From: Levilactobacillus acidifarinae DSM 19394 = JCM 15949
Lineage (GTDB): Bacteria > Bacillota > Bacilli > Lactobacillales > Lactobacillaceae
NCBI RefSeq assembly: GCF_001434835.1
Contig: NZ_AZDV01000005.1
Location: 265,168 to 329,167, forward strand
Direction of reading: 5' to 3'
DNA: 64,000 nucleotides
Positions within the stretch are counted from its first letter, which is position 1. Each line of letters starts with the position of its first letter. Below, in pieces: positions 7,681-16,629 of this stretch. The notes under the pieces are model-generated. The model was not told where the DNA came from. It worked only from the letters and a program-made list of their open reading frames with translations, and did not search any database. The translations under genes were made by a program, and so were the position numbers.

Positions 7681-10260
7681 ATGGGGATGACGCCAGCTTA
7701 TTTTAAAACGATTTTACGGGAGATTTGGCGGTCGAAGGCCCGGTTCTTCTCGATTTTGATTATTATCTTTCTGGGGGTGGCCTTCTATACCGGTATCCGG
7801 GCGACCGGGCCGGACATGTCGCAGGCCGCGACGCGTTACTACCGGACCCAGCACCTTGCGACCAACAGCGTGCAATCGACACTGGGACTGACCAGAGCCG
7901 ACGTCAGCGCCGTTAACCGGCACGCCGGGGTCACCGCCCAGCCCGTCCGGTACTTAGACATCAACCAATTAAACAATAACCGGGTGGTTCGGGTGACCGA
8001 GTTGCCGACCACTCAAAAGTTGGACCGCTTAACGGTGACCCAGGGCCGTTTGCCGCGGCACGCCAACGAAATCGTGTTAGACGCCCAGGCTCAACGCCTC
8101 CAACCGAGTTTAAAGGTGGGTGGAACTTACCATATCGTCAGTACGGCGAGCCGTAACCGGCAATTGACCCGACGGACATTTACCATCGTCGGTTTCGTCA
8201 ACGCCCCGCGCTACGTGGAAAACGTTGACCGCGGCGTCACCACGGTGGGCAAGGGGACGCTGGACTATCTGGCCTACGTGCGACCGGGCACGCTGAAATC
8301 GCGGGTGATTTCCCGTTTGGACGTCAGTTTCCATAACCTGCGGGCCGTCACGCCCTATTCGGCGACGTATAACCGGTTGAACCGGGCCAATACGCGGCAA
8401 TTGAAACGGTGGCTAGCCCCACAAGCGCAACAACGGCAAATCGCTCTGCGGAAACAGGCGACGGCTAAACTGGCCCCGCTGAAACGCCAGGTCGCCGCGT
8501 TAAGCCAACAGTTACCGGCAACCAGCCCGGTCCTAACCAAGTTAACGGCGCAACTACGAGCCGCTCAAGCCCAGGTCACCGCGATTCCGCGGCCGACCTA
8601 CCTGTATACGGACCGCACCGATAATCCGGGTTACAGTGAATATCACGAAAACACACAACGGGTGGTGGCCTTAGCCACCGTCTTCCCGTTATTCTTCATC
8701 GCGATTGCCGCGCTGATTTGTCTGACCACCATGACCCGGATGGTCGAGGAACTGCGGTTACAAATGGGGACACTGAAGGCGTTAGGCTACAGTAACGTTG
8801 CGGTCGGCAGCGAGTTTATGGTTTACGGCGGCTTGGCGGCGTTATTGGGAACCGCCTTTGGCGTGATATTTGGCGTGAACTTCTTCCCCCGGTTTATCGC
8901 TCAGGCTTACGGCAGCATGTACAACTTGCCGACGATTGAGGTTAAATACCTCTGGGGCGACATTGGGATTGCGTTATTGATTGCGTTGGCCTGCACGCTG
9001 GGGAGTGCGTGGGTGGTCTTACGCGTTGATTTGCGTAGTCTACCGACGCAGTTACTCCAACCTAAGGCGCCCAAGGCCGGCAAGACCCTGTGGCTAGAAC
9101 GCTGGACCGGGTTGTGGCGGCGCTTGAGCTTTAACCACAAAATTACGTTGCGTAACCTCTTGCGCTATAAGCAACGCCTGTTCATGACGGTTCTGGGCAT
9201 CGCCGGCTGCATGGCGATGATGATCACCGGTTTTGGCCTGAAGGACTCCATCGGCGATATCAGTACCAAGCAGTTCAACGACCTGTGGCACTACGACGCC
9301 ATCGTGACCCGTAGCGGCGCGGAAACGGCCGGGCAGCGGCGAGCCTTACGGCAGTCGGCCAACTACCGGCGGAGCCTGACGTTGAAATCCAGTCAGGTGA
9401 CGGTCAAACAAGCCGGCGTGGCGGAACAAACCGTAACCCTGGGCGTCCCGCAAACGCCGCGGCAACTGAATCGGTTTGTCACCTTGCGTGACCGCCAAAC
9501 GCAGCACGCTTATCGGTTGACCGATCACGGCGCAATCATCGACGAAAAGTTGGCCAAGCTGACCCACGTCAAGGTCGGTGACACCCTAGCCCTAAAGGCG
9601 GCGGGACAGGCTACCCGGCACGTGAAGATTGCGGCGATTGCCGAAAACTACATCAACCACTTTGTCTATCTGAGTCCTAGTTATTACCGGCAGGTCTTTC
9701 ACGCGACACCGACCTATAATAGTAATCTGGTTCAGTTAGTCCATTCTAATGAGAAGGCCGGTAACGCCTACGCCAATCAGCTGTTGAAGCAGACGGGGAT
9801 CGTTAACGTGACGTTGATGCAGACCGAACGGCAGACCAACTTTAAGATGTTCGACAGCATGAACCTAGTGGTCCTGATCTTCGTCATTTCGGCCGGAGCG
9901 CTGGCGTTGGTGGTGCTCTACAACCTCACCAACATCAACGTGTCCGAACGGATTCGCGAGTTGTCGACCATCAAGGTGTTAGGGTTTTACGACAACGAGG
10001 TCACCCTTTACATCTTCCGGGAGAACCTGATTCTGACGGTCCTTGGTATCCTGGTGGGGTGCCTGTTGGGCGACTGGCTGCACGCCTACATTCTGCAAAC
10101 GGCGGAGACCAACGCGTTGATGTTCTCGCCGGGGATTCATCCGGTCAGCTACCTCTACGCGGCGGCCTTAACGCTGATCTTTAGTTTGTTAGTGATGGGC
10201 ATCATGCATTTGAAATTAAAGCACGTTAACATGTTAGACGCCCTGCAATCGGTGGACTAA
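7681..10260 (+). CDS. ABC transporter permease with two FtsX domains
   Basis: This is an 859-aa membrane protein. It has an N-terminal membrane helix (FSILIIIFLGVAFYTGI) followed by a large extracytoplasmic domain rich in basic and Gln residues. A first FtsX core of three or four helices lies around residues 340-450, then a second extracytoplasmic domain and a C-terminal FtsX core. This is the long Firmicutes permease form that works with one ATPase gene. The start could be GTG 7678, ATG 7681 or ATG 7687; the AGGTG just after the preceding stop fits 7681 or 7687. Partner of the upstream ATPase. Substrate is not evident; the TetR control suggests efflux or envelope-stress defence (inference). 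Confidence 0.9.
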   Translation: MGMTPAYFKTILREIWRSKARFFSILIIIFLGVAFYTGIRATGPDMSQAATRYYRTQHLATNSVQSTLGLTRADVSAVNRHAGVTAQPVRYLDINQLNNNRVVRVTELPTTQKLDRLTVTQGRLPRHANEIVLDAQAQRLQPSLKVGGTYHIVSTASRNRQLTRRTFTIVGFVNAPRYVENVDRGVTTVGKGTLDYLAYVRPGTLKSRVISRLDVSFHNLRAVTPYSATYNRLNRANTRQLKRWLAPQAQQRQIALRKQATAKLAPLKRQVAALSQQLPATSPVLTKLTAQLRAAQAQVTAIPRPTYLYTDRTDNPGYSEYHENTQRVVALATVFPLFFIAIAALICLTTMTRMVEELRLQMGTLKALGYSNVAVGSEFMVYGGLAALLGTAFGVIFGVNFFPRFIAQAYGSMYNLPTIEVKYLWGDIGIALLIALACTLGSAWVVLRVDLRSLPTQLLQPKAPKAGKTLWLERWTGLWRRLSFNHKITLRNLLRYKQRLFMTVLGIAGCMAMMITGFGLKDSIGDISTKQFNDLWHYDAIVTRSGAETAGQRRALRQSANYRRSLTLKSSQVTVKQAGVAEQTVTLGVPQTPRQLNRFVTLRDRQTQHAYRLTDHGAIIDEKLAKLTHVKVGDTLALKAAGQATRHVKIAAIAENYINHFVYLSPSYYRQVFHATPTYNSNLVQLVHSNEKAGNAYANQLLKQTGIVNVTLMQTERQTNFKMFDSMNLVVLIFVISAGALALVVLYNLTNINVSERIRELSTIKVLGFYDNEVTLYIFRENLILTVLGILVGCLLGDWLHAYILQTAETNALMFSPGIHPVSYLYAAALTLIFSLLVMGIMHLKLKHVNMLDALQSVD

Positions 10261-10265
10261 ATCCC

Positions 10266-10296
10266 TTGACTTAGAGGCGGCTCTAACTTGTACACT
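10266..10296 (+). promoter_or_regulatory. MerR-type promoter with 19-bp spacer, aldo/keto reductase
   Basis: TTGACT (10266-10271) and TACACT (10291-10296) are separated by 19 bp rather than 17. The spacer carries a perfect inverted repeat TTAGAG-GCGG-CTCTAA. An over-long spacer with central dyad is the hallmark of promoters activated by MerR-family regulators through DNA untwisting. Confidence 0.75.
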
Positions 10297-10359
10297 TGGG
10301 TCAATCATTTAGATGACGGTTTAAATAAATAGAACTTAATCATGAAAGGAAGAAAACAT

Positions 10360-11337
10360 ATGGAATACCGACAATTTGGGAAGACCGGTTTCAACATTAG
10401 CGAAGTGTCGTTGGGCACTTGGCAACTCGGTGGTAAGTGGGGCGCTGAATTTAGTGAAAAGGACGCCCTGGACACTTTGGCCGAAGCCTACGACCGCGGC
10501 GTGAATTTCTTTGACACCGCCGACGGTTACCAGGGCGGCTTGAGTGAAAAGGCCGTGGGGACGTTCATCAAGACGCATCCCGACGTGCATTTCACCACCA
10601 AGCTGGGACGGAAGGAAGAACCACTATCCTTAGAACACTTCAACCCGGCCCACGTGGACCGCTACGTCGATGAATCGTTGACTAACATGGGGGTCGACGC
10701 GTTGGACATGGTCCTGTTACACTGCCCGCCAACCGACATCTACTACACGCCGGAAACCTTCTTCGAGCTGGACAAACTGAAAAAGGCCGGCAAGATTCGC
10801 AACTACGGGGTCAGCGTGGAAAAGGTCGAACAGGCGATCAAGGCCATGGACTACGACATTTCTGCGGTGGAAATCATCTTCAACATGTTCCGCTTGCGGC
10901 CGGCAAACCTGTTCTTCGACTTAGCGAAGCAAAATAACATTGGCGTCCTGGCTCGTGTGCCGCTGGCCAGTGGCCTGTTAACCGGGAAATTTACCGCCGA
11001 CACCAAGTTCTCGGCAGCTGATCACCGAAACAACAACCGGGACGGCCAACACTTCGATAAGGGCGAAACCTTCTCCGGCGTGGATTACCTCACCGGAGTC
11101 AAGGCGGCGGCCGAACTCAAGGAACGCTTGGGGACGGATAACTTGGCGGCGACGGCGTTACGGTACATCTTGATGTACGATGCCGTTTCTGCGGTCATTC
11201 CGGGCGCTAGCAACCCAACCCAGATCGAACGCAACACCAGCGCGGCCGAGTTACCGGCGCTGACGGCCGATCAGATGACCATCGTGCGTGACGTTTACGA
11301 CAAATACATTAAGAACCCCGTGGATTACCTCTGGTAG
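10360..11337 (+). CDS. Aldo/keto reductase
   Basis: This is a 325-aa NAD(P)H-dependent carbonyl reductase of the AKR superfamily. The catalytic tetrad is visible: Asp and Tyr in FFDTADGYQGG, Lys in TTKLG and His in VLLHCP. The C-terminal phosphate-binding part is PGASNPTQIERN. The start is the second in-frame ATG, because AAAGGAAG sits 7-8 nt before it and the first in-frame ATG (10342) overlaps that ribosome binding site. The gene stands alone behind a MerR-type promoter, so it is probably induced by an electrophile or redox stress. It ends at a strong terminator shared with map. Confidence 0.9.
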   Translation: MEYRQFGKTGFNISEVSLGTWQLGGKWGAEFSEKDALDTLAEAYDRGVNFFDTADGYQGGLSEKAVGTFIKTHPDVHFTTKLGRKEEPLSLEHFNPAHVDRYVDESLTNMGVDALDMVLLHCPPTDIYYTPETFFELDKLKKAGKIRNYGVSVEKVEQAIKAMDYDISAVEIIFNMFRLRPANLFFDLAKQNNIGVLARVPLASGLLTGKFTADTKFSAADHRNNNRDGQHFDKGETFSGVDYLTGVKAAAELKERLGTDNLAATALRYILMYDAVSAVIPGASNPTQIERNTSAAELPALTADQMTIVRDVYDKYIKNPVDYLW

Positions 11338-11350
11338 CCCACGACAATTA

Positions 11351-11386
11351 AAAAAGGCGTTGCTCTTCTAGCGAGCAACGCCTTTA
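11351..11386. terminator. Bidirectional terminator, AKR / map
   Basis: A 13-bp stem (AAAGGCGTTGCTC / GAGCAACGCCTTT) has a 7-nt loop and A/T runs on both sides, between convergent genes. Confidence 0.92.
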
Positions 11387-11403
11387 TTGTGGGGTTAAAT
11401 AAT

Positions 11404-12198
11404 TTATTTCAACAGGTACTTGGCGTCAAATTCGGGATCTTGGGACGTCAAAATCTTAGGACCGTCCTTGGTGATGGCCAGGGTGTGTTCATACTGGCAT
11501 GACAGGGAACCGTCGGCGGACACGTAGTATTCCCAGTTATCCTTGTCGAGCTTGTCGGTCAGTTCGAAGGTGCCCAGGTTAACCATGGGTTCGATGGTGA
11601 TGACCATGCCTTCGCGTAACCGAATACCGTGGCCGGCTTCACCGTAAGCGGGGACGTCGGGTTCTTCGTGCATTTCGGTGCCGATACCGTGGCCAATCAG
11701 GTCGCGGACGTCGCCCATGTGGTTCTGGGTTTCGACGTAGTCTTGGATGACGGCGCCGATGTCCCCGATCCGGTTACCGATGACGGATTGGTCGATGCCC
11801 AGGTACAGGGCCTTCTTGGTAACGTCCATGATGTGCTTGACGTCGTCGCTTACATCGCCGACCGCGTAAGCCCAGCAAGAGTCGGCCTGGTAGCCGTCTA
11901 AGGAAACGGTCATGTCGACCTTGACCAGGTCACCGTTCTTTAACAGACGGCCCTTTTGTGGGGCCATGTGGGCGACTTCATCGTTGATGCTGATGCAGGT
12001 GGCGTAGTGGTAGCCGTCGACGTCTTTTTCGGACGGGATGGCGCCGTGATCGGCACAGTATTGCGTGGTAAACTTTTCAATTTCCCAGCTATCGATGCCC
12101 GGCTTGATTAAATCGCGTAGGCCGATGTGGATGTTGGCTAACAGGGTCCCCGCTTCGTTCATCTTTTCGATTTCACGTGGTGACTTAATGGTAATCAA
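11404..12198 (-). CDS. map: Type I methionine aminopeptidase
   Basis: This 264-aa enzyme removes the initiator methionine from nascent proteins. The five metal ligands of the pita-bread fold are present: Asp in VKVDMTVSL and in YQADS, His in LIGHGIG, Glu in ITIEPM and Glu in CQYEHT. The catalytic His is in GYHYATCIS. Translation starts at TTG, with GGGAGG 7 nt upstream; no better ATG is nearby. Length is typical of the family. Monocistronic, with the upstream region running towards a small secreted protein gene. Confidence 0.95.
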   Translation of the reverse strand: MITIKSPREIEKMNEAGTLLANIHIGLRDLIKPGIDSWEIEKFTTQYCADHGAIPSEKDVDGYHYATCISINDEVAHMAPQKGRLLKNGDLVKVDMTVSLDGYQADSCWAYAVGDVSDDVKHIMDVTKKALYLGIDQSVIGNRIGDIGAVIQDYVETQNHMGDVRDLIGHGIGTEMHEEPDVPAYGEAGHGIRLREGMVITIEPMVNLGTFELTDKLDKDNWEYYVSADGSLSCQYEHTLAITKDGPKILTSQDPEFDAKYLLK

Positions 12199-12325
12199 TG
12201 GAAAACCTCCCTAAAATATTCTCTACGAGTTCAAATGTACACTACTTGTGGCCGGATATCCAGATAACGGTTGGACGAAAATTGGAGAGTGTGAGGAGTT
12301 AGCCAACTGTTTTAAGGGGTGAATT

Positions 12326-12347
12326 GTCCACTTTACGCAAAGTGGAC
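12326..12347. promoter_or_regulatory. 22-bp palindrome of unknown role between map and the small membrane-anchored protein
   Basis: GTCCACTTT-ACGC-AAAGTGGAC is a perfect 9-bp inverted repeat with a 4-nt centre and no T-run. It lies 80-100 bp before the 93-aa gene and about 130 bp before map. It could be a regulator site or an RNA hairpin. Confidence 0.45.
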
Positions 12348-12429
12348 GTTGTTGGCCCTCGACGAAGGGGATAAACTTAGACAATTGACCCGTAATGATG
12401 AGTTCGCAATTTAGGAGAAAAAAACCTTA

Positions 12430-12711
12430 ATGAAAAGAATCATAGAATACGCTTTGATTTTAGTGACACTGCTGGGGATTTTAGTCTTTGCGATGCAGAG
12501 AACCTCCACGACGCAATCGTCGTCACAACCGGTAACGGCCCAGAATAATCCAAACATCAGTAATTATTCGCCCGATAAAACGTACCATCGGGGCGATTTG
12601 GTCGTTTCAAGTGGGACGGTCTACCGGGTATTGACCAAGATTGGCCCGGCAAATACTCAGAAAAATCTAGATCGGTTAGATCCACATTACTTTCAAAAAA
12701 TACGAGATTAA
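12430..12711 (+). CDS. Small membrane-anchored or secreted protein of unknown function
   Basis: This 93-aa protein has a short basic start, a hydrophobic helix at about residues 6-21 (YALILVTLLGILVFA) and a Ser/Thr/Gln-rich linker. A small polar domain follows, with the DKTYHRGDLVVSSGTVYRVL segment resembling an SH3-like or chitin-binding-like beta strand pair. It is not recognised beyond this. AGGAG lies about 13 nt before the ATG, a rather long spacing. A terminator follows directly, so it is a single-gene unit. Confidence 0.7.
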   Translation: MKRIIEYALILVTLLGILVFAMQRTSTTQSSSQPVTAQNNPNISNYSPDKTYHRGDLVVSSGTVYRVLTKIGPANTQKNLDRLDPHYFQKIRD

Positions 12712-12720
12712 ACAGGCAGT

Positions 12721-12750
12721 CGCCCTTTCACTATCGAAGGGTGATTTTTT
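12721..12750 (+). terminator. Terminator of the 93-aa protein gene
   Basis: CGCCCTT pairs with AAGGGTG (one G-T pair), followed by ATTTTTT. Confidence 0.75.
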
Positions 12751-12852
12751 ATTATCAACGTTTATTAATAATAAAACTGATAATTAATCTGGCTGATTCG
12801 GGGTTGCGTTTAAAAAACATCTGCGGTAATCTGACACTAACAACTTAATAGA

Positions 12853-12984
12853 TTTCTTCGGGGCAGGGTGCAATTCCCGACCGACGGTGACAACGCTTTG
12901 TGGCGTTGAAGTCCGTGACCCGCGTTTAGCGGTGGACCCAGTGTGAGTCTGGGACCGACAGTATAGTCTGGATGGGAGAAGAAA
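12853..12984 (+). ncRNA. FMN riboswitch (RFN element)
   Basis: The conserved RFN blocks occur in order: TTCTTCGGGGCAGGGTG, AATTCCCGACCGACGGTGA, AGTCCGTGACCCGC, GGTGGACCCAGTGTGAGTCT, GGGACCGACAGTATAGTCT and GGATGGGAGAAGA. The P1 closing helix is formed by TCTTC and GAAGA. It precedes the riboflavin operon, so FMN binding should favour the downstream terminator and shut off ribD-ribE-ribBA-ribH. Confidence 0.97.
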
Positions 12985-13063
12985 AAAATCGATTTTCGAC
13001 CTGATGGGGGCAGTCTCGCGATTGCCGCCACCTCGGATGAAGTCTTATTTAGCTTTTAATCAT

Positions 13064-13096
13064 GGCCCCGCAAATTATTTTGCGGGGCCTTTTTTA
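13064..13096 (+). terminator. Riboswitch-controlled intrinsic terminator before ribD
   Basis: GGCCCCGCAAA and TTTGCGGGGCC form an 11-bp stem followed by seven T. It is the expression platform of the FMN riboswitch, ending about 15 nt before the ribD start. Confidence 0.92.
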
Positions 13097-13110
13097 ACGA
13101 GGTGAATGGG

Positions 13111-14157
13111 ATGACGGATCAAGATTATTTAGATTTAGCGGTGGCCCAGGCCCGCCGGGGAACCGGCCAGACTTGGACTAATCCCCTGGTGGGCGCCGTA
13201 CTGGTGAAGGACGGGCAGATTCTAGCTAAGGGGTACCATCACCGGTTCGGCCAGGATCACGCCGAGGTGAACGCGTTAAAGCAGCTCGCCGACGAGCGTC
13301 AGGCGCGGGGCACCACCCTGTACGTGACCCTCGAACCGTGCAGCCACTACGGCAAGACCCCACCGTGTGCCCGGAAGTTGGTGACGGTGGGCGTCACTCG
13401 CGTGGTTATCGGCCAACGCGACCCCAATCCGCTGGTGAGTGGTAAGGGCATTGCCATTTTACGGGCCGCCGGGATTGCCGTGACGGTGCTGGAAACGACC
13501 AAGGCTTTAAACCCGGCGTACAACTTCTTTTATCACCACCACCGGCCGTTGGTGACCCTGAAAATGGCGGTCAGTGTCGACGGTAAGCTTAACGCGACGA
13601 CCGGTCAGCGAACCGAGCTGACCGGACCCGAAGCCAATCACGACAGCCAACGGTTGCGGGCGACCCAGCAGGCCATTTTAATTGGCGAGCGCACCCTTAC
13701 GGTGGACCAACCGGCCCTGACCGTGCGCGAAACGACCGTGGCGGTGCCGCCCCGACGAGTCGTGGTGGTCAATGCGGCCGACAAGCTCGACCGGGACAAT
13801 CGACTGTTTCAAACGCCGGAACCGGTGTGGCTATTGAGTCGCCAACCCAGCCACCAGCCGTGGCCCGCCAGCGTGACCGTGGTGGCGGGACGGCCCTGGA
13901 CGCCGGACCAAATCGTCCAGTATCTCGCCGAACAGGGGCTTCAATCCTTGCTAGTTGAAGGCGGCAGTCACCTGCACGCCCAGTTTGTGGCGGCGGGGGT
14001 GGTCGACCGGGTCGTCACCTACGTGGCCCCACTATTATTGGGCGGCCAAGCGTTACCCGCCGTGTTGGGACCGGCGAGTCAGCGACTGACGTTAAGCCTG
14101 ACGGGGGTCCAGCCCTTGGGCGCTGATGTGCGTTTGACGTTTAGGAGGCGAGGATAA
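13111..14157 (+). CDS. ribD: Riboflavin biosynthesis bifunctional deaminase/reductase RibD
   Basis: RibD carries out the second and third steps of riboflavin synthesis, deaminating the pyrimidine and then reducing the ribosyl chain. The N-terminal deaminase has the zinc/catalytic motifs DHAEVNAL and EPCSHYGKTPPC. The C-terminal reductase has LKMAVSVDGK, GERTLTVDQPALT and LLVEGGSHLHAQF. The ATG at 13111 is preferred (348 aa), with AGGTG upstream; a GTG three codons earlier overlaps that site. The stop overlaps the ribE start by one base (TAATG), implying translational coupling. First gene of the operon. Confidence 0.96.
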   Translation: MTDQDYLDLAVAQARRGTGQTWTNPLVGAVLVKDGQILAKGYHHRFGQDHAEVNALKQLADERQARGTTLYVTLEPCSHYGKTPPCARKLVTVGVTRVVIGQRDPNPLVSGKGIAILRAAGIAVTVLETTKALNPAYNFFYHHHRPLVTLKMAVSVDGKLNATTGQRTELTGPEANHDSQRLRATQQAILIGERTLTVDQPALTVRETTVAVPPRRVVVVNAADKLDRDNRLFQTPEPVWLLSRQPSHQPWPASVTVVAGRPWTPDQIVQYLAEQGLQSLLVEGGSHLHAQFVAAGVVDRVVTYVAPLLLGGQALPAVLGPASQRLTLSLTGVQPLGADVRLTFRRRG

Positions 14158-14774
14158 TGTTTACCGGAATTATTCAAGGGCGCGGGACCGTGACGGCCAT
14201 CGACCACACGGCGACCCACGCCACGCTCACCATTGACACGCCGTTACCGGCGAAAATTCACAGCCGAATCGGTGATAGCCTGGCGGTTAACGGCGTGTGT
14301 TTAACGGTGACGCAACTACAAGCCACCGGCTTTACCACCACGTTGATGCCGGAGACCAGTCGCCGCACCGCGTTGGCACAACTGAAAGTGGGAACTGGAG
14401 TGAACTTGGAACCGGCGTTACGCGCCGATGCCCGGTTAGACGGTCACTTCGTCCTCGGTCACGTGGATACCACCACGACCCTGGTTCAGCGCCGCCGCGA
14501 CGAAAATGCGGTAGTGTTGACCTTCGCTTTGCCGGCGGCTTACCGCGGTGAGCTGGTCGAAAAGGGCTCGGTGGCCCTCGACGGGGTCAGTCTGACGCTG
14601 ACCGCGGTCACGGCGACCACGTTTAGCGTGAGTTTGATTCCCCATACGTTGGCCCAGACCGGCTTGGGCCAACTGCAAACTGGTGATTTAGTGAATCTAG
14701 AAACGGATATTTTAGGCAAATACTTAACGAAATTGGAGGCGATGCGCCATGACGACAGTGACGCAACGAATTGA
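14157..14774 (+). CDS. ribE: Riboflavin synthase alpha subunit
   Basis: This 205-aa protein dismutates two lumazine molecules to riboflavin. It starts with the canonical MFTGIIQGRG and shows two lumazine-binding barrels, each with a conserved repeat: DSLAVNGVCLTVT and KGSVALDGVSLTLT. GHVDTT is conserved in between. It overlaps ribD by 1 bp and ribBA by 26 bp, so the operon is tightly packed. Confidence 0.96.
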   Translation: MFTGIIQGRGTVTAIDHTATHATLTIDTPLPAKIHSRIGDSLAVNGVCLTVTQLQATGFTTTLMPETSRRTALAQLKVGTGVNLEPALRADARLDGHFVLGHVDTTTTLVQRRRDENAVVLTFALPAAYRGELVEKGSVALDGVSLTLTAVTATTFSVSLIPHTLAQTGLGQLQTGDLVNLETDILGKYLTKLEAMRHDDSDATN

Positions 14775-15954
14775 AACGGCCCTCACCACGTTAAAGGCCG
14801 GGGGCTTAGTGATTGTGACCGACGATGATCACCGCGAGGCCGAAGGGGACATGCTCGGGCTAGCCGAATTTGTGACGCCGGCGACCGTGAATAAAATGGT
14901 GACCAACGCGCGGGGTCTACTGTGCGTGCCCATGAGTGCTGAGATTGCGACCAATCTGGGGTTACAGCCGATGGTTGCTAACGCGACCGATGCGTTCGGG
15001 ACGGCCTTTATCGTCAGTGCCGATGCCCAAACGACCACCACGGGGATTTCGGCGGTCGACCGGGCGGCTACGATTCGCCGGCTCGCGGAACCGACTGCGC
15101 GGCCCGGTGACTTCTACCATCCCGGCCACGTCTTTCCGTTGATTGCGCGCGAACACGGTACCTTAGCCCGGGGTGGCCATACCGAAGCGGCGGTCGATTT
15201 AGCCCGTTTGGCGGGTGTCCGGCCGGTGGCTTACATCTGTGAAATTTTGAAACGCGATGGGCACATGGCCCGGCGCCGCCAGCTCAAGTCCTTCGCCGAG
15301 GGTGTACAAATGCCGTTGCTATCGATTCAAGATATTCAAACCTACCGCTACCAACATAACGTGGATGTGGCTCAGTCCATTACTCAGGTGCACCTGCCCA
15401 CCAAGTACGGCGATTTTCAGCTGGAAGCCTTTGCGACGACGGATGGCCGCGAACCAACCTTACTGATTTCCAAGGGCCCCATCCAACCAAACGAACCGTT
15501 ACTATTGCGGGTGCATTCCGAATGTCTGACGGGCGATCTGCTGGGGTCACAACGCTGTGACTGCGGCGAACAGTTAGCCCTAGCCCTGAAGACCATTGAA
15601 CGGGCGGGCCACGGGGCCGTCCTCTATTTGCGGCAAGAAGGCCGTGGCATCGGTCTGGTCAATAAACTACGGGCTTATCAGCTACAAGAAACGGGCCTCG
15701 ATACGGTAGAAGCTAACCAGAAATTAGGCTTTCGACCGGATGAACGCCACTACGGTTTAGTCGCGGCGATTCTCCACCAGAAGCACGTCCAACGGGTGAC
15801 GCTCCTGACCAATAATCCCGATAAGGTGACCCAATTGGAAGCCCTGGGACTCCAAGTGACCCGTCAGGCCTTAGAGGTGGCGCCTCAAGCGGCGGACCGC
15901 GCGTACTTAGAGACCAAAAAATTAAAGTTTCACCATTTATTGAAGGAGGTTTAA
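14749..15954 (+). CDS. ribBA: Bifunctional DHBP synthase / GTP cyclohydrolase II
   Basis: This 401-aa fusion supplies both precursors of lumazine. The N-terminal DHBP synthase half (to about residue 200) has VTDDDHREAEGD, ARGLLCVP and GHTEAAVDL. The C-terminal GTP cyclohydrolase II half has the zinc-binding CLTGDLLGSQRCDCGEQ, RQEGRGIGLVNK and LTNNPDK. The start codon lies inside the ribE coding region. GAAGGAGG precedes the next gene. Confidence 0.96.
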   Translation: MTTVTQRIETALTTLKAGGLVIVTDDDHREAEGDMLGLAEFVTPATVNKMVTNARGLLCVPMSAEIATNLGLQPMVANATDAFGTAFIVSADAQTTTTGISAVDRAATIRRLAEPTARPGDFYHPGHVFPLIAREHGTLARGGHTEAAVDLARLAGVRPVAYICEILKRDGHMARRRQLKSFAEGVQMPLLSIQDIQTYRYQHNVDVAQSITQVHLPTKYGDFQLEAFATTDGREPTLLISKGPIQPNEPLLLRVHSECLTGDLLGSQRCDCGEQLALALKTIERAGHGAVLYLRQEGRGIGLVNKLRAYQLQETGLDTVEANQKLGFRPDERHYGLVAAILHQKHVQRVTLLTNNPDKVTQLEALGLQVTRQALEVAPQAADRAYLETKKLKFHHLLKEV

Positions 15955-15958
15955 CCCC

Positions 15959-16432
15959 ATGACGATTTTAGCAACTTCCCGCCAAACTGCGGGATACCGG
16001 ATTGGCATCGTAACGGCACAATTTAACCAGGTGATTACCCAGAAACTAGAGACGGGGGCCATGTCGACGCTCCAAGGGTTGGGCGTAGCCGCCGACAATA
16101 TTTTGGTGGCGCACGTGCCCGGTGCGCTAGAGTTGACCCGCGCCTCCCGGTTGATGGCCGACAGTGGCCGCGTCGACGGCATCCTCGCTTTGGGCAGCGT
16201 AATTCGCGGTGAGACCAGTCACTACGATTACGTCTGTGCCGAAACGGCCCGCAGCCTCGCCAACCTTTCGGCGACCGGCCCGGTACCCGTGATGTTTGGG
16301 GTGTTGACCACCGACGATTTAGCCCAAGCGTTCAACCGTGCGGGTGGTAAGGCCGGCAACAAAGGCAGCGACTGTGCCGCGGGCGTGCTGACTATGTTGA
16401 ACTTGCAGATGCAACTAACGCCAACCACCTAA
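15959..16432 (+). CDS. ribH: 6,7-dimethyl-8-ribityllumazine synthase
   Basis: This 157-aa enzyme condenses DHBP with the ribitylated pyrimidine. Visible motifs are AQFNQVIT with the aromatic-binding residue, VPGALELT, LGSVIRGETSHYDYV with the catalytic His, PVMFGVLTTDD and GGKAGNKG. AAGGAGG lies 9 nt before the ATG. It ends the operon; a parS site starts 8 nt after the stop codon. Confidence 0.95.
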   Translation: MTILATSRQTAGYRIGIVTAQFNQVITQKLETGAMSTLQGLGVAADNILVAHVPGALELTRASRLMADSGRVDGILALGSVIRGETSHYDYVCAETARSLANLSATGPVPVMFGVLTTDDLAQAFNRAGGKAGNKGSDCAAGVLTMLNLQMQLTPTT

Positions 16433-16439
16433 AATTGAA

Positions 16440-16455
16440 TGTTTCACGTGAAACA
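16440..16455. other. parS: parS centromere site (perfect ParB/Spo0J consensus)
   Basis: TGTTTCACGTGAAACA is an exact copy of the 16-bp ParB (Spo0J) binding palindrome, located in the intergenic region just after ribH. ParB nucleates here and spreads along the DNA to support origin segregation and SMC loading. The sequence match is direct; function is inferred from the motif. Confidence 0.92.
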
Positions 16456-16590
16456 ACGGCGTGTTAGGTGACGGCTTTTGGAAAGTCCTTGCCGGCAATT
16501 TGATATCGCGGGGTAAACTCAGAACTGAGCTTAGAGATGGGGACTCACCCGTGACCCTAAGATATGTTGGAAAAATTAATCAGTTCACTT

Positions 16591-16629
16591 AAAGGGCCGG
16601 ACGATTTTTAAAAAAGTCAGGCCCTTTAG
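16591..16629 (+). terminator. Possible terminator of the rib operon
   Basis: AAAGGGCCGGAC pairs with GTCAGGCCCTTT (one mismatch) across a T/A-rich loop. The T-tract is short, and the stem ends right at the -35 of the next promoter. Confidence 0.45.

Noticed and set aside
12170..12183. TTTCACGTGGTGAC in map as a third parS
   Set aside because: Only the central CACGTG and one arm match; it is coding and differs at several positions.
13102..13110. GTG start of ribD three codons upstream
   Set aside because: The GTG is part of the AGGTG ribosome binding site of the ATG at 13111.
16440..16455. Reading the 16-bp palindrome as the rib operon terminator
   Set aside because: It has no loop or T-run and is an exact ParB site instead.
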